Shown: piece by piece, positions 16,236 through 25,004 of the stretch
Numbering within the stretch: position 1 is the stretch's first letter
Layout: each line of letters opens with the position of its first letter
Assembly (NCBI RefSeq): GCF_001686985.1
Contig: NZ_CP015322.1
Coordinates: forward strand, 744,001-808,000
Direction: 5' to 3'
DNA length: 64,000 nucleotides
From: Mesorhizobium amorphae CCNWGS0123
GTDB lineage: Bacteria > Pseudomonadota > Alphaproteobacteria > Rhizobiales > Rhizobiaceae
Notes under the pieces: model-generated
Seen by the model: the letters and a program-made list of their open reading frames with translations, nothing else
The model's database searches: none
Told to the model about the DNA's origin: nothing
Program-made: the position numbers and the translations under genes

Positions 16236-17441
16236 ATGGAGAGGGGATACGCGACGACGCCCTTTGGGCGGCGGCCGATGTCGCTCGCCTTGGTGCAAGC
16301 GAATGCGGCATCACGAGAGATTCCGGACGGGGCTCTTGTCGAGAAATGGCAGGTCTATCGTTGGTTGTGCGAAGGCAAGACTGTCGTAGGTGTGGGAGAT
16401 CGCGCTCTGGCCGTGCTGAGCGGGCTCTTGTCTTTCTATCCGGACGATCAGATCAGCGAGGAAAACGGCCTGATGGTCTTTCCTTCGAATGCGCAGCTGT
16501 CGCTTCGCACGCACGGCATGCCCAGTTCCACATTGCGGCGACACTTGGCCGAGCTGGTGAGTTGCGGCCTGGTCATCCGTCGGGACAGCCCAAACGGCAA
16601 AAGGTTTGCCCGGAAGGGAAAGGGTGGCGCTATTGCGGAAGCGTTCGGATTTTCGCTAGCGCCGCTGCTGACGCGGGCTGCTGAGTTTCAGCATGCTGCC
16701 GAACAGGTGCGCGCCGACGCCCTGGCTCTCAGGTTGATGAGGGAGCGGATTACGCTCCATCGTCGCGACATCCACAAACTTGTCGAGGCTGCGATCGAGG
16801 AGGACGTTCCTGGCGACTGGGGAGGCGTCTGGAGACGGTTTAGAGCCATTGTGGATGCAATCCCGCGGCGGGCAGGGCTGTCAGAACTGGAGGCAATTGT
16901 AGCCGATCTGACCATACTTCATGACGAAGTGGATATGATGCTGGAAAGCTTCATGAATTCCACGAATCCTGGCGCCAATGAGTCCCAAAATGAGCGGCAG
17001 CAATCTGATTCAAAAACAGACTCCAATTTTGTATTTGAACCAGCTTTCGAGAAAAGCAGGGCGGCGGTCGAGCCAAGGCAGGGAACGGATGAGAAGCTGA
17101 AAAGCTATCCAATAGGGCTGGTGCTGAAAGCGTGCCCCGAAATCTCAGACTACGCCGTGCACGGGATCGGAAACTGGCGCGATTTGATGATCACCGCGGC
17201 CCAGGTGCGAGGCTACCTTGGTATTTCGCCCTCAGCATACGAGGAGGCTTGCCATGAGATGGGCCAGGAGGTCGCCGCCATCGTAATTGCCTGCATCTTG
17301 CAGCGGGCCCAGCACATCAACTCGGCCGGCGGTTATCTGCGGGTTTTGACCGAAAAGGCGAGGGCAGGGCAGTTTTCCGTCGGACCTATGCTGATGGCCG
17401 CCCTGAAGGCGAATGGCGTGACGGCGAGGATGGCCGGATGA
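16236..17441 (+). CDS. repC: RepC, plasmid replication initiator
   Basis: 401 residues from ATG 16236, which has an AGGTGAGG ribosome site; the upstream GTG (16227) lies inside that site. The N-terminal half is the RepC winged-helix region (TTPFGRRPMSLALV, KWQVYRWLCEGKTVVGVGDRALAVLSGLLSF in pieces, GMPSSTLRRHLAELVSCGLV). The C-terminal half carries YPIGLVLKACPEISDYA and RVLTEKARAGQFSVGPML. RepC starts replication at an origin that in this family lies inside repC; the AT-richer stretch around 16960-17050 is the likely place. Expression is limited by the antisense RNA just upstream. Length is normal for the family. Confidence 0.93.
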   Translation: MERGYATTPFGRRPMSLALVQANAASREIPDGALVEKWQVYRWLCEGKTVVGVGDRALAVLSGLLSFYPDDQISEENGLMVFPSNAQLSLRTHGMPSSTLRRHLAELVSCGLVIRRDSPNGKRFARKGKGGAIAEAFGFSLAPLLTRAAEFQHAAEQVRADALALRLMRERITLHRRDIHKLVEAAIEEDVPGDWGGVWRRFRAIVDAIPRRAGLSELEAIVADLTILHDEVDMMLESFMNSTNPGANESQNERQQSDSKTDSNFVFEPAFEKSRAAVEPRQGTDEKLKSYPIGLVLKACPEISDYAVHGIGNWRDLMITAAQVRGYLGISPSAYEEACHEMGQEVAAIVIACILQRAQHINSAGGYLRVLTEKARAGQFSVGPMLMAALKANGVTARMAG

Positions 17442-17786
17442 GAATTGCGAGCGCCGCTGGACGACCGGGCTAGGTAGCATTTTGCGATGCTGACGGTGAT
17501 AGGTTCGCACAGGGCGTGCCGCACAGCGACCGACAACTCTGACGCTCCGGCTGTGGGCTTTTCTGTCGGAAGAGAGGAGGGGATTGGCACGATGGCATCC
17601 TCTCATAGGTCGCTGATCCACGGATTCGCCTCCACCGCTATCGATAAGAGGTGATTATCGATAGCGAGAAAGCCGCCGAAGATACTGTGTCGCTTTCACG
17701 TCCCGAGTTCAATTGAAGCGATAAGGCGGAAAATCCTGCCCTCCCGCAGCACCGTGAGGCGGGCCCGGCCGGGGGAGGGGCCCTTT
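17442..17786. other. Gap after repC, holding palindrome site C
   Basis: 345 bp with no supported gene. The notable feature is a perfect palindrome at 17636-17666: 12-bp arms CGCTATCGATAA and TTATCGATAGCG with a 7-bp spacer, about 120 bp from the 3' end of the right integrase gene. No clear factor-independent terminator for repC was identified. Confidence 0.6.
17636..17666. repeat. Perfect palindrome (site C) with 7-bp spacer
   Basis: Arms 17636-17647 and 17655-17666 are perfect inverted copies (12 bp each) separated by GAGGTGA. The core GATAA-N7-TTATC is the same as in site A (9766-9796) and nearly the same as in site B (18956-18986). There is no T run after it, so it is not an obvious terminator. 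A recombinase core site or an operator are the two best explanations. Confidence 0.65.
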
Positions 17787-18935
17787 TCAAAGCCCGGACG
17801 CCTTGGTGAGGTTGGTGCGGAACCGATCGCGACGGCGCTGATATTTGCGGGTCATCTCGGGCGAGGCGTGGCCAAGTTGCTTCTGCACGTAACGTTCCCC
17901 GATGTCGGCCGACGAGGCGAGGCCGGCGCGCAGCGAGTGCCCTGAGAACAGCAGCGCACGTTCCCCTTCCGGAAGATCGGAGCGGATGCCGGCGGCGAGC
18001 GCGGTCTGTTTGACCAGGCGGGCGACGTGCTTGTCGCTGAGCCGCTCGACGTCGACGGTCTTGTTGTCCTTGAAGATGCGGCGGAAGAGGGGCCCCTTCG
18101 CGATGCGGCCGAAGCGGATCCAACTCTCAAGGGCGGCGACGGGGCAGGTCTGATCGGAAGCGCCGCGGCCGACCTCAACCTCGCGCCAGCCCGTCTTGCC
18201 GCGCAGCGTCACCAGGACGCCCTGGTCAGGAAAAATCTCGATCCAGCCGGCGCCGTCGCTGTGATCATCGCGGACGACGTCGAGGCCGACGATTTCGGAA
18301 CGGCGTAGGCCGCCGGCGAAGCCCAGGAGCAAAATAGCGCGGTCGCGCAGGCCGCGCAGATCATGGCTGAGCGTGGCGACCATCGCCTTGATATCGTCGC
18401 CGAGCACAGCCTCCTTTTGCCGCGGCGGTTTTGCGTGCTTACGGCGAATGCCGGCAAGCACGGTGGCAATATGGCGATCGGCGCGATCCATGGGCACGCC
18501 GCGCTGGGTAAAGTTCCAGGCAAGGCCGGAGAGGCGCCGCTCGATCGTCGCGACCGAGAGGGCAGGGGCGCCGCGTTTCGGATCACCGGCAGCGGTGTCA
18601 ATGACACTGCCTGAGGCGCAGGCGCCAATATAGAGGCCGATGACCTGGCTGGAGGGCGGCAGCGGATTGAACCCTTCCCGACGGCACCAGGAGGTGAAAT
18701 GCCGCCAGTCCTTGGCGTAGGCATTTTGCGTGTTATCGGAACTGGCGGCCTTCGCGTAGCTTGTCGCGGTCGCGACGAGGGCTTCCAGGCGCGCCGGGAC
18801 ACGGGGTGTCGGTCCCGAGGCGGGGGGTAAGGCGCCCATCTCCATGACTAGATCGACGATGTCGGGCAGATCGCCCTCTGGATGGTCGGAGGCGCTATCG
18901 TCGATTTTGGGGGTGTTCTCCGGAGACTCTGCCAT
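17787..18935 (-). CDS. Tyrosine recombinase (XerC/D-like integrase), right copy
   Basis: 382 residues from ATG 18935 (ATG 18956 would add seven residues but lies in palindrome site B). It is a clear paralogue of the left integrase along its whole length: DLPDIVDLVMEMG acidic stretch, core-binding domain (TQNAYAKDWRHFTSWCRR), GGLRRSEIVGLDV with arginine I, LRGKTGWREVEVG, HSLRAGLASSADI, QLGHASPEM and the catalytic tyrosine in TRKYQRRRDRF. All catalytic residues are present. It is divergent from the adjacent DUF1403 gene. Like its partner it may act in plasmid resolution; the mirrored arrangement about repABC is striking. Both copies end with the same KASGL tail. Confidence 0.9.
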   Translation of the reverse strand: MAESPENTPKIDDSASDHPEGDLPDIVDLVMEMGALPPASGPTPRVPARLEALVATATSYAKAASSDNTQNAYAKDWRHFTSWCRREGFNPLPPSSQVIGLYIGACASGSVIDTAAGDPKRGAPALSVATIERRLSGLAWNFTQRGVPMDRADRHIATVLAGIRRKHAKPPRQKEAVLGDDIKAMVATLSHDLRGLRDRAILLLGFAGGLRRSEIVGLDVVRDDHSDGAGWIEIFPDQGVLVTLRGKTGWREVEVGRGASDQTCPVAALESWIRFGRIAKGPLFRRIFKDNKTVDVERLSDKHVARLVKQTALAAGIRSDLPEGERALLFSGHSLRAGLASSADIGERYVQKQLGHASPEMTRKYQRRRDRFRTNLTKASGL

Positions 18936-18955
18936 GATTTGGCAGGCTAGCCGCA

Positions 18956-18986
18956 TACGTCCGATAAGGCAAGCTTACCGGACATG
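18956..18986. promoter_or_regulatory. Imperfect palindrome (site B) in the integrase/DUF1403 gap
   Basis: TACGTCCGATAA (18956-18967) and TTACCGGACATG (18975-18986) are inverted at 9 of 12 positions with a 7-bp spacer. The core is GATAA-N7-TTACC, close to sites A and C. It sits between the divergent right integrase and DUF1403 genes, the position equivalent to site A in the left module. Confidence 0.5.
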
Positions 18987-19053
18987 ATTGTGTGGCGACA
19001 AGTGCGGCGGATTGCTGCCATTTGTGTTGTAATAAGCGCCGCAATGAATCATC

Positions 19054-20067
19054 ATGTCGACGATGATTCTGCGCCCGAAATCGCCCCTGCGCCGTCACGT
19101 CACGCAGCCCGGCGCCGCTCCGACTGTCGCCGTGCCGAGCTGGCTGCGCAAGGCGGTCGGGGCGGCGCAAACCGTTGAGGATGCTGCCCTGGCCACCGGC
19201 GCGGCCATCGCCATGCTGGATACGGTTGTGCGCCGCGACGAAAAATGGGCCGGCGCCTGGCGGCAGCGCCTGGCGCTCGCGGCGGCTGCGGCGACGGCGC
19301 GGCAGATGGGGCGCGTCGAGGATGAAGCGGCACTGCGCGATTCTTTTCTCCTCACCCGCCCCGGCGACGACGTTGGGCCGGGCGGCCTTTTGCTCCTCGG
19401 CTGGCGCCGGCTGGCAGCGCGGCCCGCAGGGGAGCTTCTGACGAAGAAAAATCTCGCCGCGGTGTTGGAGGAATTCGGTTTTTTCGCCCGCGACGGCGCG
19501 GCGGTCAGCGATCTGGCGGACGCGCTGCGGCGGCTCGCCACGACCGAAGGCGCGGTCGGGATGCTGACCGGCGCCTACGCGGCCGTCGAGGGCCACGGCC
19601 TGCCACGCGCCATGGGACCTTGGCTTGCCGACGCCTTGCTGGCGCAGCGGCTCGGCTGGAGCCATGCAATCCCTTTGCTGGGCGGCGAGGCGGCCTTAGC
19701 TTTGGGCACGGCCCGGCCGCGTCGACCAGCGACTGGCGCTCTGGCTGCGGGTGCCGGAACGGAAGCCGATCGAGCCAAAAGCCTGCTTGCCGCGGAGGCG
19801 CACGCGGCGCTGCGCGCCATCGATCTCTCGGCGGGGCTCGAACGCCGCGCCGATCGGTTGCTCGCCGTCGCCCCAAAACTCAGGGCCAAGGGGGCGAACA
19901 CCGTCGTCGACCGATTGCTGAACGACGACGCGCTCGGTGCATCGCGCGGCGACAAACGCACCGGGATGAGCGACCGCGGCCTGCGCCGCCTGTTCGACCG
20001 CCTGGTCGAGCTCGGCGCTGTCCGCGAACTCTCTGGTCGAGCGACCTTCCGCATCTACGGGCTGTGA
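19054..20067 (+). CDS. DUF1403-family protein, right copy (intact)
   Basis: 337 residues, ATG 19054. The N-terminus MSTMILRPKSPLRRH is shared with the left copy. Most of the protein is predicted helical, with conserved blocks WLRKAVGAAQTVEDAALATG, WAGAWRQRLALAAAAATARQ, GRVEDEAALRDSFLLTRPGD and LLLLGWRRLAARPAGELL. The C-terminus GMSDRGLRRLFDRLVELGAV followed by a short hairpin (TFRIYGL) looks like a winged helix. The function of the family is not known. Five bases separate it from the ScpB gene and the pair is always together in this window, so the two proteins probably cooperate, perhaps as a plasmid version of a kleisin/ScpB pair. That last idea is speculative. Confidence 0.85.
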   Translation: MSTMILRPKSPLRRHVTQPGAAPTVAVPSWLRKAVGAAQTVEDAALATGAAIAMLDTVVRRDEKWAGAWRQRLALAAAAATARQMGRVEDEAALRDSFLLTRPGDDVGPGGLLLLGWRRLAARPAGELLTKKNLAAVLEEFGFFARDGAAVSDLADALRRLATTEGAVGMLTGAYAAVEGHGLPRAMGPWLADALLAQRLGWSHAIPLLGGEAALALGTARPRRPATGALAAGAGTEADRAKSLLAAEAHAALRAIDLSAGLERRADRLLAVAPKLRAKGANTVVDRLLNDDALGASRGDKRTGMSDRGLRRLFDRLVELGAVRELSGRATFRIYGL

Positions 20068-20072
20068 GAGCG

Positions 20073-20786
20073 ATGGCCGAGGCGACGCACGCGAGACGAG
20101 CGAAAGGCCGGCCAGACGACGGTCGGTCAGGCGACCGTCTGTTTGATCGCGAGCTGGATCACCTGCCGGCGGAGGTTCGCTGGCGCGAATGGATGCACCG
20201 CGTCGAAGCAACGATCTTTGCCGCCAGCGAACCGGTCAGCCGCGAGACGCTGGCTCGCATCGTCGGCAAAAGTTGCAGCATCGATCTCCTCATCGACGAC
20301 ATCCGCGAGGAACTGCGCGGCCGACCCTACGACCTGATCGCCGTCGCCGGCGGCTGGAAGCATCTGACCCGGCCGGCCTATGCCGACGCCATCCGTGCCG
20401 CCGTTGGCGGCAATGAACGCGCGGGTGATCTTACGCAGTCGGAGGTGCTGGTGCTGATGTGCATCGCCTACTTCCAGCCGATCACGCGTGGAGAACTGTC
20501 CTCCTTCTTTGGCAAGGAGATCAGCCGCGACCTGATCGGTCATTTGCGCGGCTTCGGTCTGATCGCCTCAGGCCCACGCAGCCCGACCCCAGGTGCGCCA
20601 TACACGTATGTCACGACCAAGGCGTTCCTGCTGCAGTTCGGCTTCGACACACTGCGCGACTTGCCCGATTTCGAAGCGCTCGAGGATGCAGGCCTGCTGT
20701 CGAAGGAGAAGCTGCTCGCGGGTGACATCATGCCGGACTTTTCCGGCGGAGAGGGAGAGGATGCGGCAATCGCTGGTGATGAATAG
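20073..20786 (+). CDS. ScpB-like condensin-accessory protein, right copy
   Basis: 237 residues from ATG 20073, five bases after the DUF1403 stop. Domains match the left copy: WMHRVEATIFAASEPVSRET, VGKSCSIDLLIDDIREELRG, RPYDLIAVAGGWKHLTRP, LTQSEVLVLMCIAYFQPITR and GAPYTYVTTKAFLLQFGF, ending with an acidic tail. ScpB proteins bridge the kleisin and SMC in chromosome condensation; no smc or scpA gene is seen here, so this would have to use host partners or the DUF1403 protein. It closes the right arm of the inverted duplication around repABC. The intact DUF1403-ScpB pair here probably supplies the activity lost at the left copy. Confidence 0.87.
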   Translation: MAEATHARRAKGRPDDGRSGDRLFDRELDHLPAEVRWREWMHRVEATIFAASEPVSRETLARIVGKSCSIDLLIDDIREELRGRPYDLIAVAGGWKHLTRPAYADAIRAAVGGNERAGDLTQSEVLVLMCIAYFQPITRGELSSFFGKEISRDLIGHLRGFGLIASGPRSPTPGAPYTYVTTKAFLLQFGFDTLRDLPDFEALEDAGLLSKEKLLAGDIMPDFSGGEGEDAAIAGDE

Positions 20787-21009
20787 CATGCTGCTCCCAA
20801 TCTCGTCACGAGTTCGCCATCCGGTCGGTGACCGGCCGGGGCGTCGCGGTCGTTGACCGCTGGCCACGATGAGATCCGCGATGCCGATTGCCTAATCACT
20901 TTCATGCGCTCGGATGGCGCATTGCGTCAGACGGTGTAATCGGTCTCGAGGTGGCGTCCCTCGGGGTCATCACACTTTGGCACCCTGCCGCTCTATCCCG
21001 GCATCAGCA
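20787..21009. other. Gap after right ScpB gene
   Basis: About 220 bp with no recognisable gene or regulatory structure. It leads into a run of IS remnants. Confidence 0.4.
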
Positions 21010-21028
21010 TGCCGGAATCCCTTTTGTT

Positions 21029-21165
21029 CTATGCTCGCGTCATGATCGACGGCGCCTGATAGGTACCGCCTTTGGCGAGAAGCGCCCATATCGTCCGTGC
21101 CATCTTGTTGGCCAGCGCCACGGCCGCGACCTTGTAGGGCCGACGTGCCATCAAAGAAACGATCC
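21029..21165 (-). pseudogene. IS110-family transposase, C-terminal remnant
   Basis: The frame reads LMARRPYKVAAVALANKMAR, then TIWALLAKGGTYQAPSIMTRA and a stop at 21029. The R-P-x-K-V-A-A-V-A-L-A-N-K-x-A-R block followed by WALL is the usual end of IS110-type (RuvC-like DEDD) transposases. Only about 45 residues remain, and the rest is missing or replaced by the neighbouring IS1380 piece. Confidence 0.65.
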
Positions 21166-21199
21166 AGGCGGGCAGCTTCACGCCACGACGTGCCGGCTT

Positions 21200-21323
21200 C
21201 AAGCACCTCGGCCAGAGCCAGAACACCACTGTTCGAGGACAGCATGCCGCCGTCGAAACGGGCGACGACGGACTTGCCGCCGACTGATGACAAACCGCTC
21301 AGCGGCAGCGTGAGATCGTTCAT
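21200..21323 (-). pseudogene. IS1380-family transposase, N-terminal remnant
   Basis: From ATG 21323 the frame reads MNDLTLPLSGLSSVGGKSVV, then ARFDGGMLSSNSGVLALAEV, a typical N-terminus of IS1380-type DDE transposases (ARFDGGxLSSDGGxLLL). After about 40 residues the similarity ends and the frame continues into unrelated or IS110-derived sequence. Confidence 0.65.
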
Positions 21324-22199
21324 GGCGGGTGTGGTCTCCGGGAAATGGTTAGGATCGGCTTAAGCAACCAAATCCTACGTCATTTCAATGGCTTGCGCCA
21401 CATCCGCCAACCCCATGAATTTTTCAGGATCGGCGCCACCTCACTTCTTAGACGGGTGCGGGAGGGGCGCGGCAAGAATACTTCACCTTGGCTCCTTGAG
21501 TTGCTCAAAGCGCAAGCCGCCGAAACTGGCCGCAGAAATACTGTGTCGGCGGCGTTGGCTTGTGCAGCATAAGGAATCAGTCAGTCAAGGTGAGCCGTTC
21601 ATGAAGCTACCGCGCTGATCTGATGCGTGAACTTGTAAGAAAAGAGCAGATGGCGTGATCGATCGATCCAGGACGCGTAATACTCCGTTCCCGGCAGTGG
21701 CCTTCGTAGGTCGCGTCCCTGTTTGGAACACGCGCCGCGGAGCCCATCTTGGCCAGCGTTCATATGGGAGCGCGACAACAGGCCGGACATATGCACGCAA
21801 GCGATACGATCAAAATAACGCTCGACATCTTGCAAGGAGGGAGCCGTCCACATATGCCGGGACGACGGCGTCGGTGACCTCGTAGATGGGGCGGCAGCCC
21901 TGTTAAGGTACCGCAATACATTGAGGCACCCACGTCCTGAACGCTGGCATGCGGCGACCTTGTGTTAACCGCGAAGAGAACCACAGAGCCGGCAGGAACA
22001 CCAATACGTCGACAAGGAGCTTGCAATTAGCCCCGCGATCGGAGAACCCCATCTAAACACTTAGGTCGTGTGGACTCTTGCGATTGAACGAAGCCGGTGA
22101 CGCGGCACTTGGCGGGAGGTTTGCGGTGACCCTTCTGTCAATTGAAGCAGCGCTGGCTGTTGATTTACGTCAAAAGCTCAAAGCTCAAAGGATCAATAC
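21324..22199. other. Decayed region before the PPTase gene
   Basis: About 875 bp without an intact gene. A minus-strand stretch around 21640-21900 (frames containing APSLQDVERYFDRIACVHMS) reads like a fragment of a sugar-phosphate isomerase/TIM-barrel protein, but this is weak. Just upstream of the PPTase the motif TGGC-N7-TTGC (22110-22124) has sigma-54 spacing, without an accompanying activator site. The PPTase ribosome site AAAGGA is at about 22187-22192. Confidence 0.3.
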
Positions 22200-22811
22200 G
22201 TGGAGATTATCCCCTCTGATCACCCGAACATCCTCATCGGCATTCGTCGGATAGAATACGGCGACCAAACCGCCTTGTTCTCTTCAGAAGTTGCCACGCT
22301 AGGACGCGCCGTCGCCAAAGTCCGTCGCCAAAGCGGTGCTGCTAGAATAATTGCGCGAACACTCCTTGGCCAAATGGGATTTCCACCGACGCCTATCGTC
22401 AAGACACGATCTGGTGTTCCGACCTGGCCAGCTGGCATTGTTGGCTCAATGGCACACCACGATACAGCAGCAGCAGCAGCCATTGTAGAGAAGAAAAGCA
22501 TTGTAACGCTTGGTATTGACATTGAACCTAACGAACCGTTGCCGAAGGAATTAGTCGAATTGATTGCTACCCCACGCGAGCGACAAGTTTACGAATCGAG
22601 TCTTCTTAGTATGCGGATTCTATTTGTTTTGAAGGAGGCGGTATATAAAGCTTATTTTCCGATATATCAAAATTTTCTTGACTTTCAGGATGTTGAAATT
22701 GATATGGACGCTCGCTTAGGCCGCGTGGCGAAGTCAAATTGTACGTTTCCCCTGGAGATACATACTTCTAAGAATGTGATCGGCTTGGCATACTTATACC
22801 GCCCTCATTGA
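22200..22811 (+). CDS. 4'-phosphopantetheinyl transferase (Sfp/EntD type)
   Basis: 203 residues starting at GTG 22200, with AAAGGA seven bases upstream. The diagnostic motifs are TLGIDIEPNE (metal- and CoA-binding G-x-D, about residues 100-110) and VLKEAVYKAYFP (the W/F-x-x-K-E-A-x-x-K signature, about 140-151); GSMAHHDTAAAAAI matches the G-S-x-x-H block. The enzyme attaches phosphopantetheine to a serine of carrier domains. The nearest substrate is the megasynthase 3 kb downstream, which has two carrier domains, so a dedicated activation role is likely. The gene is shorter than EntD but complete in motifs. It is AT-richer than its flanks and is boxed in by IS fragments; its stop abuts the stop of an IS630 remnant. 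Confidence 0.85.
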   Translation: MEIIPSDHPNILIGIRRIEYGDQTALFSSEVATLGRAVAKVRRQSGAARIIARTLLGQMGFPPTPIVKTRSGVPTWPAGIVGSMAHHDTAAAAAIVEKKSIVTLGIDIEPNEPLPKELVELIATPRERQVYESSLLSMRILFVLKEAVYKAYFPIYQNFLDFQDVEIDMDARLGRVAKSNCTFPLEIHTSKNVIGLAYLYRPH

Positions 22812-23330
22812 TCAGAACTCATTCGCCCATTTTCTGCGACCGATGGACATGATCTTCCAGGGTCGGTCTTGCAGAGTTCGCCATGCGTGGCAGCAGTGGT
22901 CGACGATGTCTTCGTAGGATTTGAAGACGCGGTTCGAAAGCCGGTTTTCACGCATGAATTGCCAGATGTTTTCGACGGGATTGAGTTCGGGCGATTTCGG
23001 CGGCTGGGGCAGGATGGTGATATTTTCGGGGACTAGCAGGTTGTTGGACATGTGCCATCCTGCCTGGTCCATGATAAGAATGGCGTGCGCATCGTTGGCG
23101 ACGTTTCGGGAGATCTCGATCAGATGCTGGTTCATGGCATGGGTGTCGCACCATGGCATGACGAGAGCTGCGGCCTTGCCGTGCTTGGGGCAGATCGCGC
23201 CGAAGATATAGGCGGAGCGTGTGCGCTGGTCGTGCGGTGCAGATGGCCTTGATCCACGCCTGGCCCGGCGGCGGGTGATTTTGTTCTTCTGGCCTATCCG
23301 CGCCTCGTCTTGGGGGATGGTTCGCCTCCT
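22812..23330 (-). pseudogene. IS630-family transposase, C-terminal part
   Basis: Reading leftward: QDEARIGQKNKITRR, RGSRPSAPHDQRTRSAYIF, GAICPKHGKAAALVMPWCD, then MDQAGWHMSNNLLVPENI, LPQPPKSPELNPVENIWQF and the stop at 22812. Two acidic residues of the DDE triad are recognisable (QDEAR and MDQAGWH), and the P-x-L-N-P-x-E-N-x-W block carries the third. The N-terminal third is absent; upstream sequence beyond 23330 is unrelated. Confidence 0.8.
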
Positions 23331-23458
23331 CCCCGGCGGATACGATTGCCGCGCCGGCCCATGGAACCGACTAGAGCACGTCCTTAGATCGATGAATCGA
23401 TTGTGATGTGACGAGGGCGTTGGCAGTGTGATTCAACATCCATTTTCATGAGGTGGAT

Positions 23459-23800
23459 GATGGGAAGAGCACTGAGCGAAGATCTTCGGTCCCGGGTCTT
23501 GAAGGCTTCGGACGCCGGCATGTCGGCGCGGCAGCTGCGGCGCGGTTCGGGGTCGGCATATCGAGCGCGATCCGTTGGATCGCTCGGGCAAGGATCGGCG
23601 AACTGACGCCACGCCGCAAGGCCGCCGATGCGCGTCCAGCCTCAATGCGCATGAAGCGTTCATCGTCGGGCTAATCGATGAACGCAAGGACATCACGCTG
23701 AACGAGATGGTGGAACGACTGGCGGTCGAGCGATCAGCCCGGATCAGTCGCAGCGCCTTAAGCGCCTGGCTTGGCCGGCACGGCTGGACGTTCAAAACGT
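23459..23800 (+). pseudogene. IS630-family transposase, N-terminal part, opposite strand
   Basis: From ATG 23459 the pieces read MGRALSEDLRSRVLKASDAG and, after frame changes, ARFGVGISSAIRWIARAR and LNAHEAFIVGLIDERKDITL, then EMVERLAVERSARISRSALS and WLGRHGWTFKT. This is the helix-turn-helix N-terminus of an IS630 transposase. It is frameshifted at least twice, in the opposite orientation to the C-terminal piece at 22812-23330, and stops where IS110 sequence begins. Confidence 0.7.
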
Positions 23801-23809
23801 ATGGCCCGC

Positions 23810-23985
23810 CTGTCGGACGCACGTATTCCGGCGACATCAGTCGGACCTCATGTCCCTGGTCGCTCAGAAGCCGACTCAGATGATGCGCCCCGCAGCAGGC
23901 CTCCATTGCAACCGTGCAGGGCGGAAGCTTCGAGGCGAAGCCCACAATCGTTTTCGGTTGCATGCGGAAGCGATTCTCACGCTGC
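23810..23985 (-). pseudogene. IS110-family transposase, N-terminal remnant
   Basis: The minus-strand frame contains KTIVGFASKLPPCTVAMEAC and CGAHHLSRLLSDQGHEVRLM, then SPEYVRP, the typical N-terminal RuvC-like part of IS110 transposases (A-M-E-A-C-x-x-A-H-x-x-x-R). Both ends are lost. Confidence 0.7.
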
Positions 23986-24571
23986 CAGGCAGGCGGACGT
24001 CCGGGCGAATCTAGCTTCTTTCGAGTGCACCGATCTGAAGCGCGTTGGTGAACCGTCATTGCAACCTCCAATCTCGTGGTGTTGCCACGACCGCTTGAAT
24101 CCGCCTTGGGATCCACGATCGGAATGATGCACGTAGCCCGGTGGCGGTTTGCGTCCTTCGACTGCGGCGGTCAAAGCCGTTAGCGTCAGCCGCGCGTCGA
24201 TCGAGCGGCTGATGGCGTATCCGACAACCCGCCCGCGACCAGGCATCCAGGACGACGGTAACATAGGCAAAACCGCCGACGACGGTGACGTATGTGATAT
24301 CGGCCACCCAGAGTTGGTTGGGCCCGTCGGGGATGATGTCCTGGGCGAGGTTCGGGAAGATCGGCTGATTGTGATCGCTGTCCGTGGTCACCGTGAATCG
24401 GCGGATCTTCATGTGCTTGACGATCATGCTCTTGTGCCGAAGAGCGGCACGGACACGGCGCCAGCCATTGTGCTCGAACTCGTCGCAGATGGCTGCGATC
24501 GCTTCGACGATCGCGGTGTCGTCGGACGTCTTCTCCAGGCGGTCGTAGTAGGTCGAACGCGCGATCCCCAT
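23977..24571 (-). pseudogene. IS3-family transposase OrfB, frameshifted and truncated
   Basis: From ATG 24571: MGIARSTYYDRLEK, AAICDEFEHNGWRRVRAALR and DGPNQLWVADITYVTVVGGF with the first catalytic Asp in WVADITYV. After about 24245 the frame changes and continues as GYAISRSIDARLTLTALTAAV and PPPGYVHHSDRGSQ with the second Asp. The C-terminal part with the catalytic Glu is missing, cut near 24100 and followed by unrelated sequence. Its start overlaps the stop of orfA, as usual for the -1 frameshift arrangement of IS3 elements. Confidence 0.8.
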
Positions 24572-24921
24572 CAGCCGGCATCCTTCGGCGACGGAGAGAC
24601 CTCGGGACCGGTGATCGCGGATGTAGGCCTGTTTCTCTGCCGCGGTCCTGCATGCAGAGCCCCCTTTAGAAACTCCGGTTCCAGAGCCTGCTTGCCGACT
24701 AACCGTTCGAGCGCGGCAATGCCCGCCTCATAAGCCTGGAGAAGATCGGCCGCTGCCGCATCCTCATCGAGAGCGCCTGCCTGAAACTTCTCGACCCATA
24801 TCCGGATCAGATTGCGTGAGATGTCGTGGCGCTTCGAGAGAGCATGTAGGGTCTCGCCGCCGAAATACTCCTGCGAAATCTGCCGCTTGAATTCGACGCT
24901 GTGGGTTCGGTGCTTTGCCAT
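24571..24921 (-). CDS. IS3-family OrfA (helix-turn-helix protein)
   Basis: 116 residues, ATG 24921. The N-terminus MAKHRTHSVEFKRQISQEYF and LHALSKRHDISRNLIRIWVE form the transposase-8 type helix-turn-helix; a leucine-zipper-like helix follows (LLQAYEAGIAALERLVGKQA). The final EVSPSPKDAG is typical of the orfA/orfB junction in this group. The frame is open but the orfB partner is broken, so the element is inactive by itself. Confidence 0.75.
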   Translation of the reverse strand: MAKHRTHSVEFKRQISQEYFGGETLHALSKRHDISRNLIRIWVEKFQAGALDEDAAAADLLQAYEAGIAALERLVGKQALEPEFLKGALHAGPRQRNRPTSAITGPEVSPSPKDAG

Positions 24922-25004
24922 GGGCCTTCATCCTCTGAAAGCCCGGCTGCCCGGTCAGTTACCGAAAACCATCCTGTCCGGCCCGATGGGCCCACTCCAA
25001 TCCG

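Noticed and set aside
22110..22124. Sigma-54 promoter (TGGC-N7-TTGC) before the PPTase
   Set aside because: Spacing is right but bases between are poor and no NifA-type upstream site was found; chance match likely.
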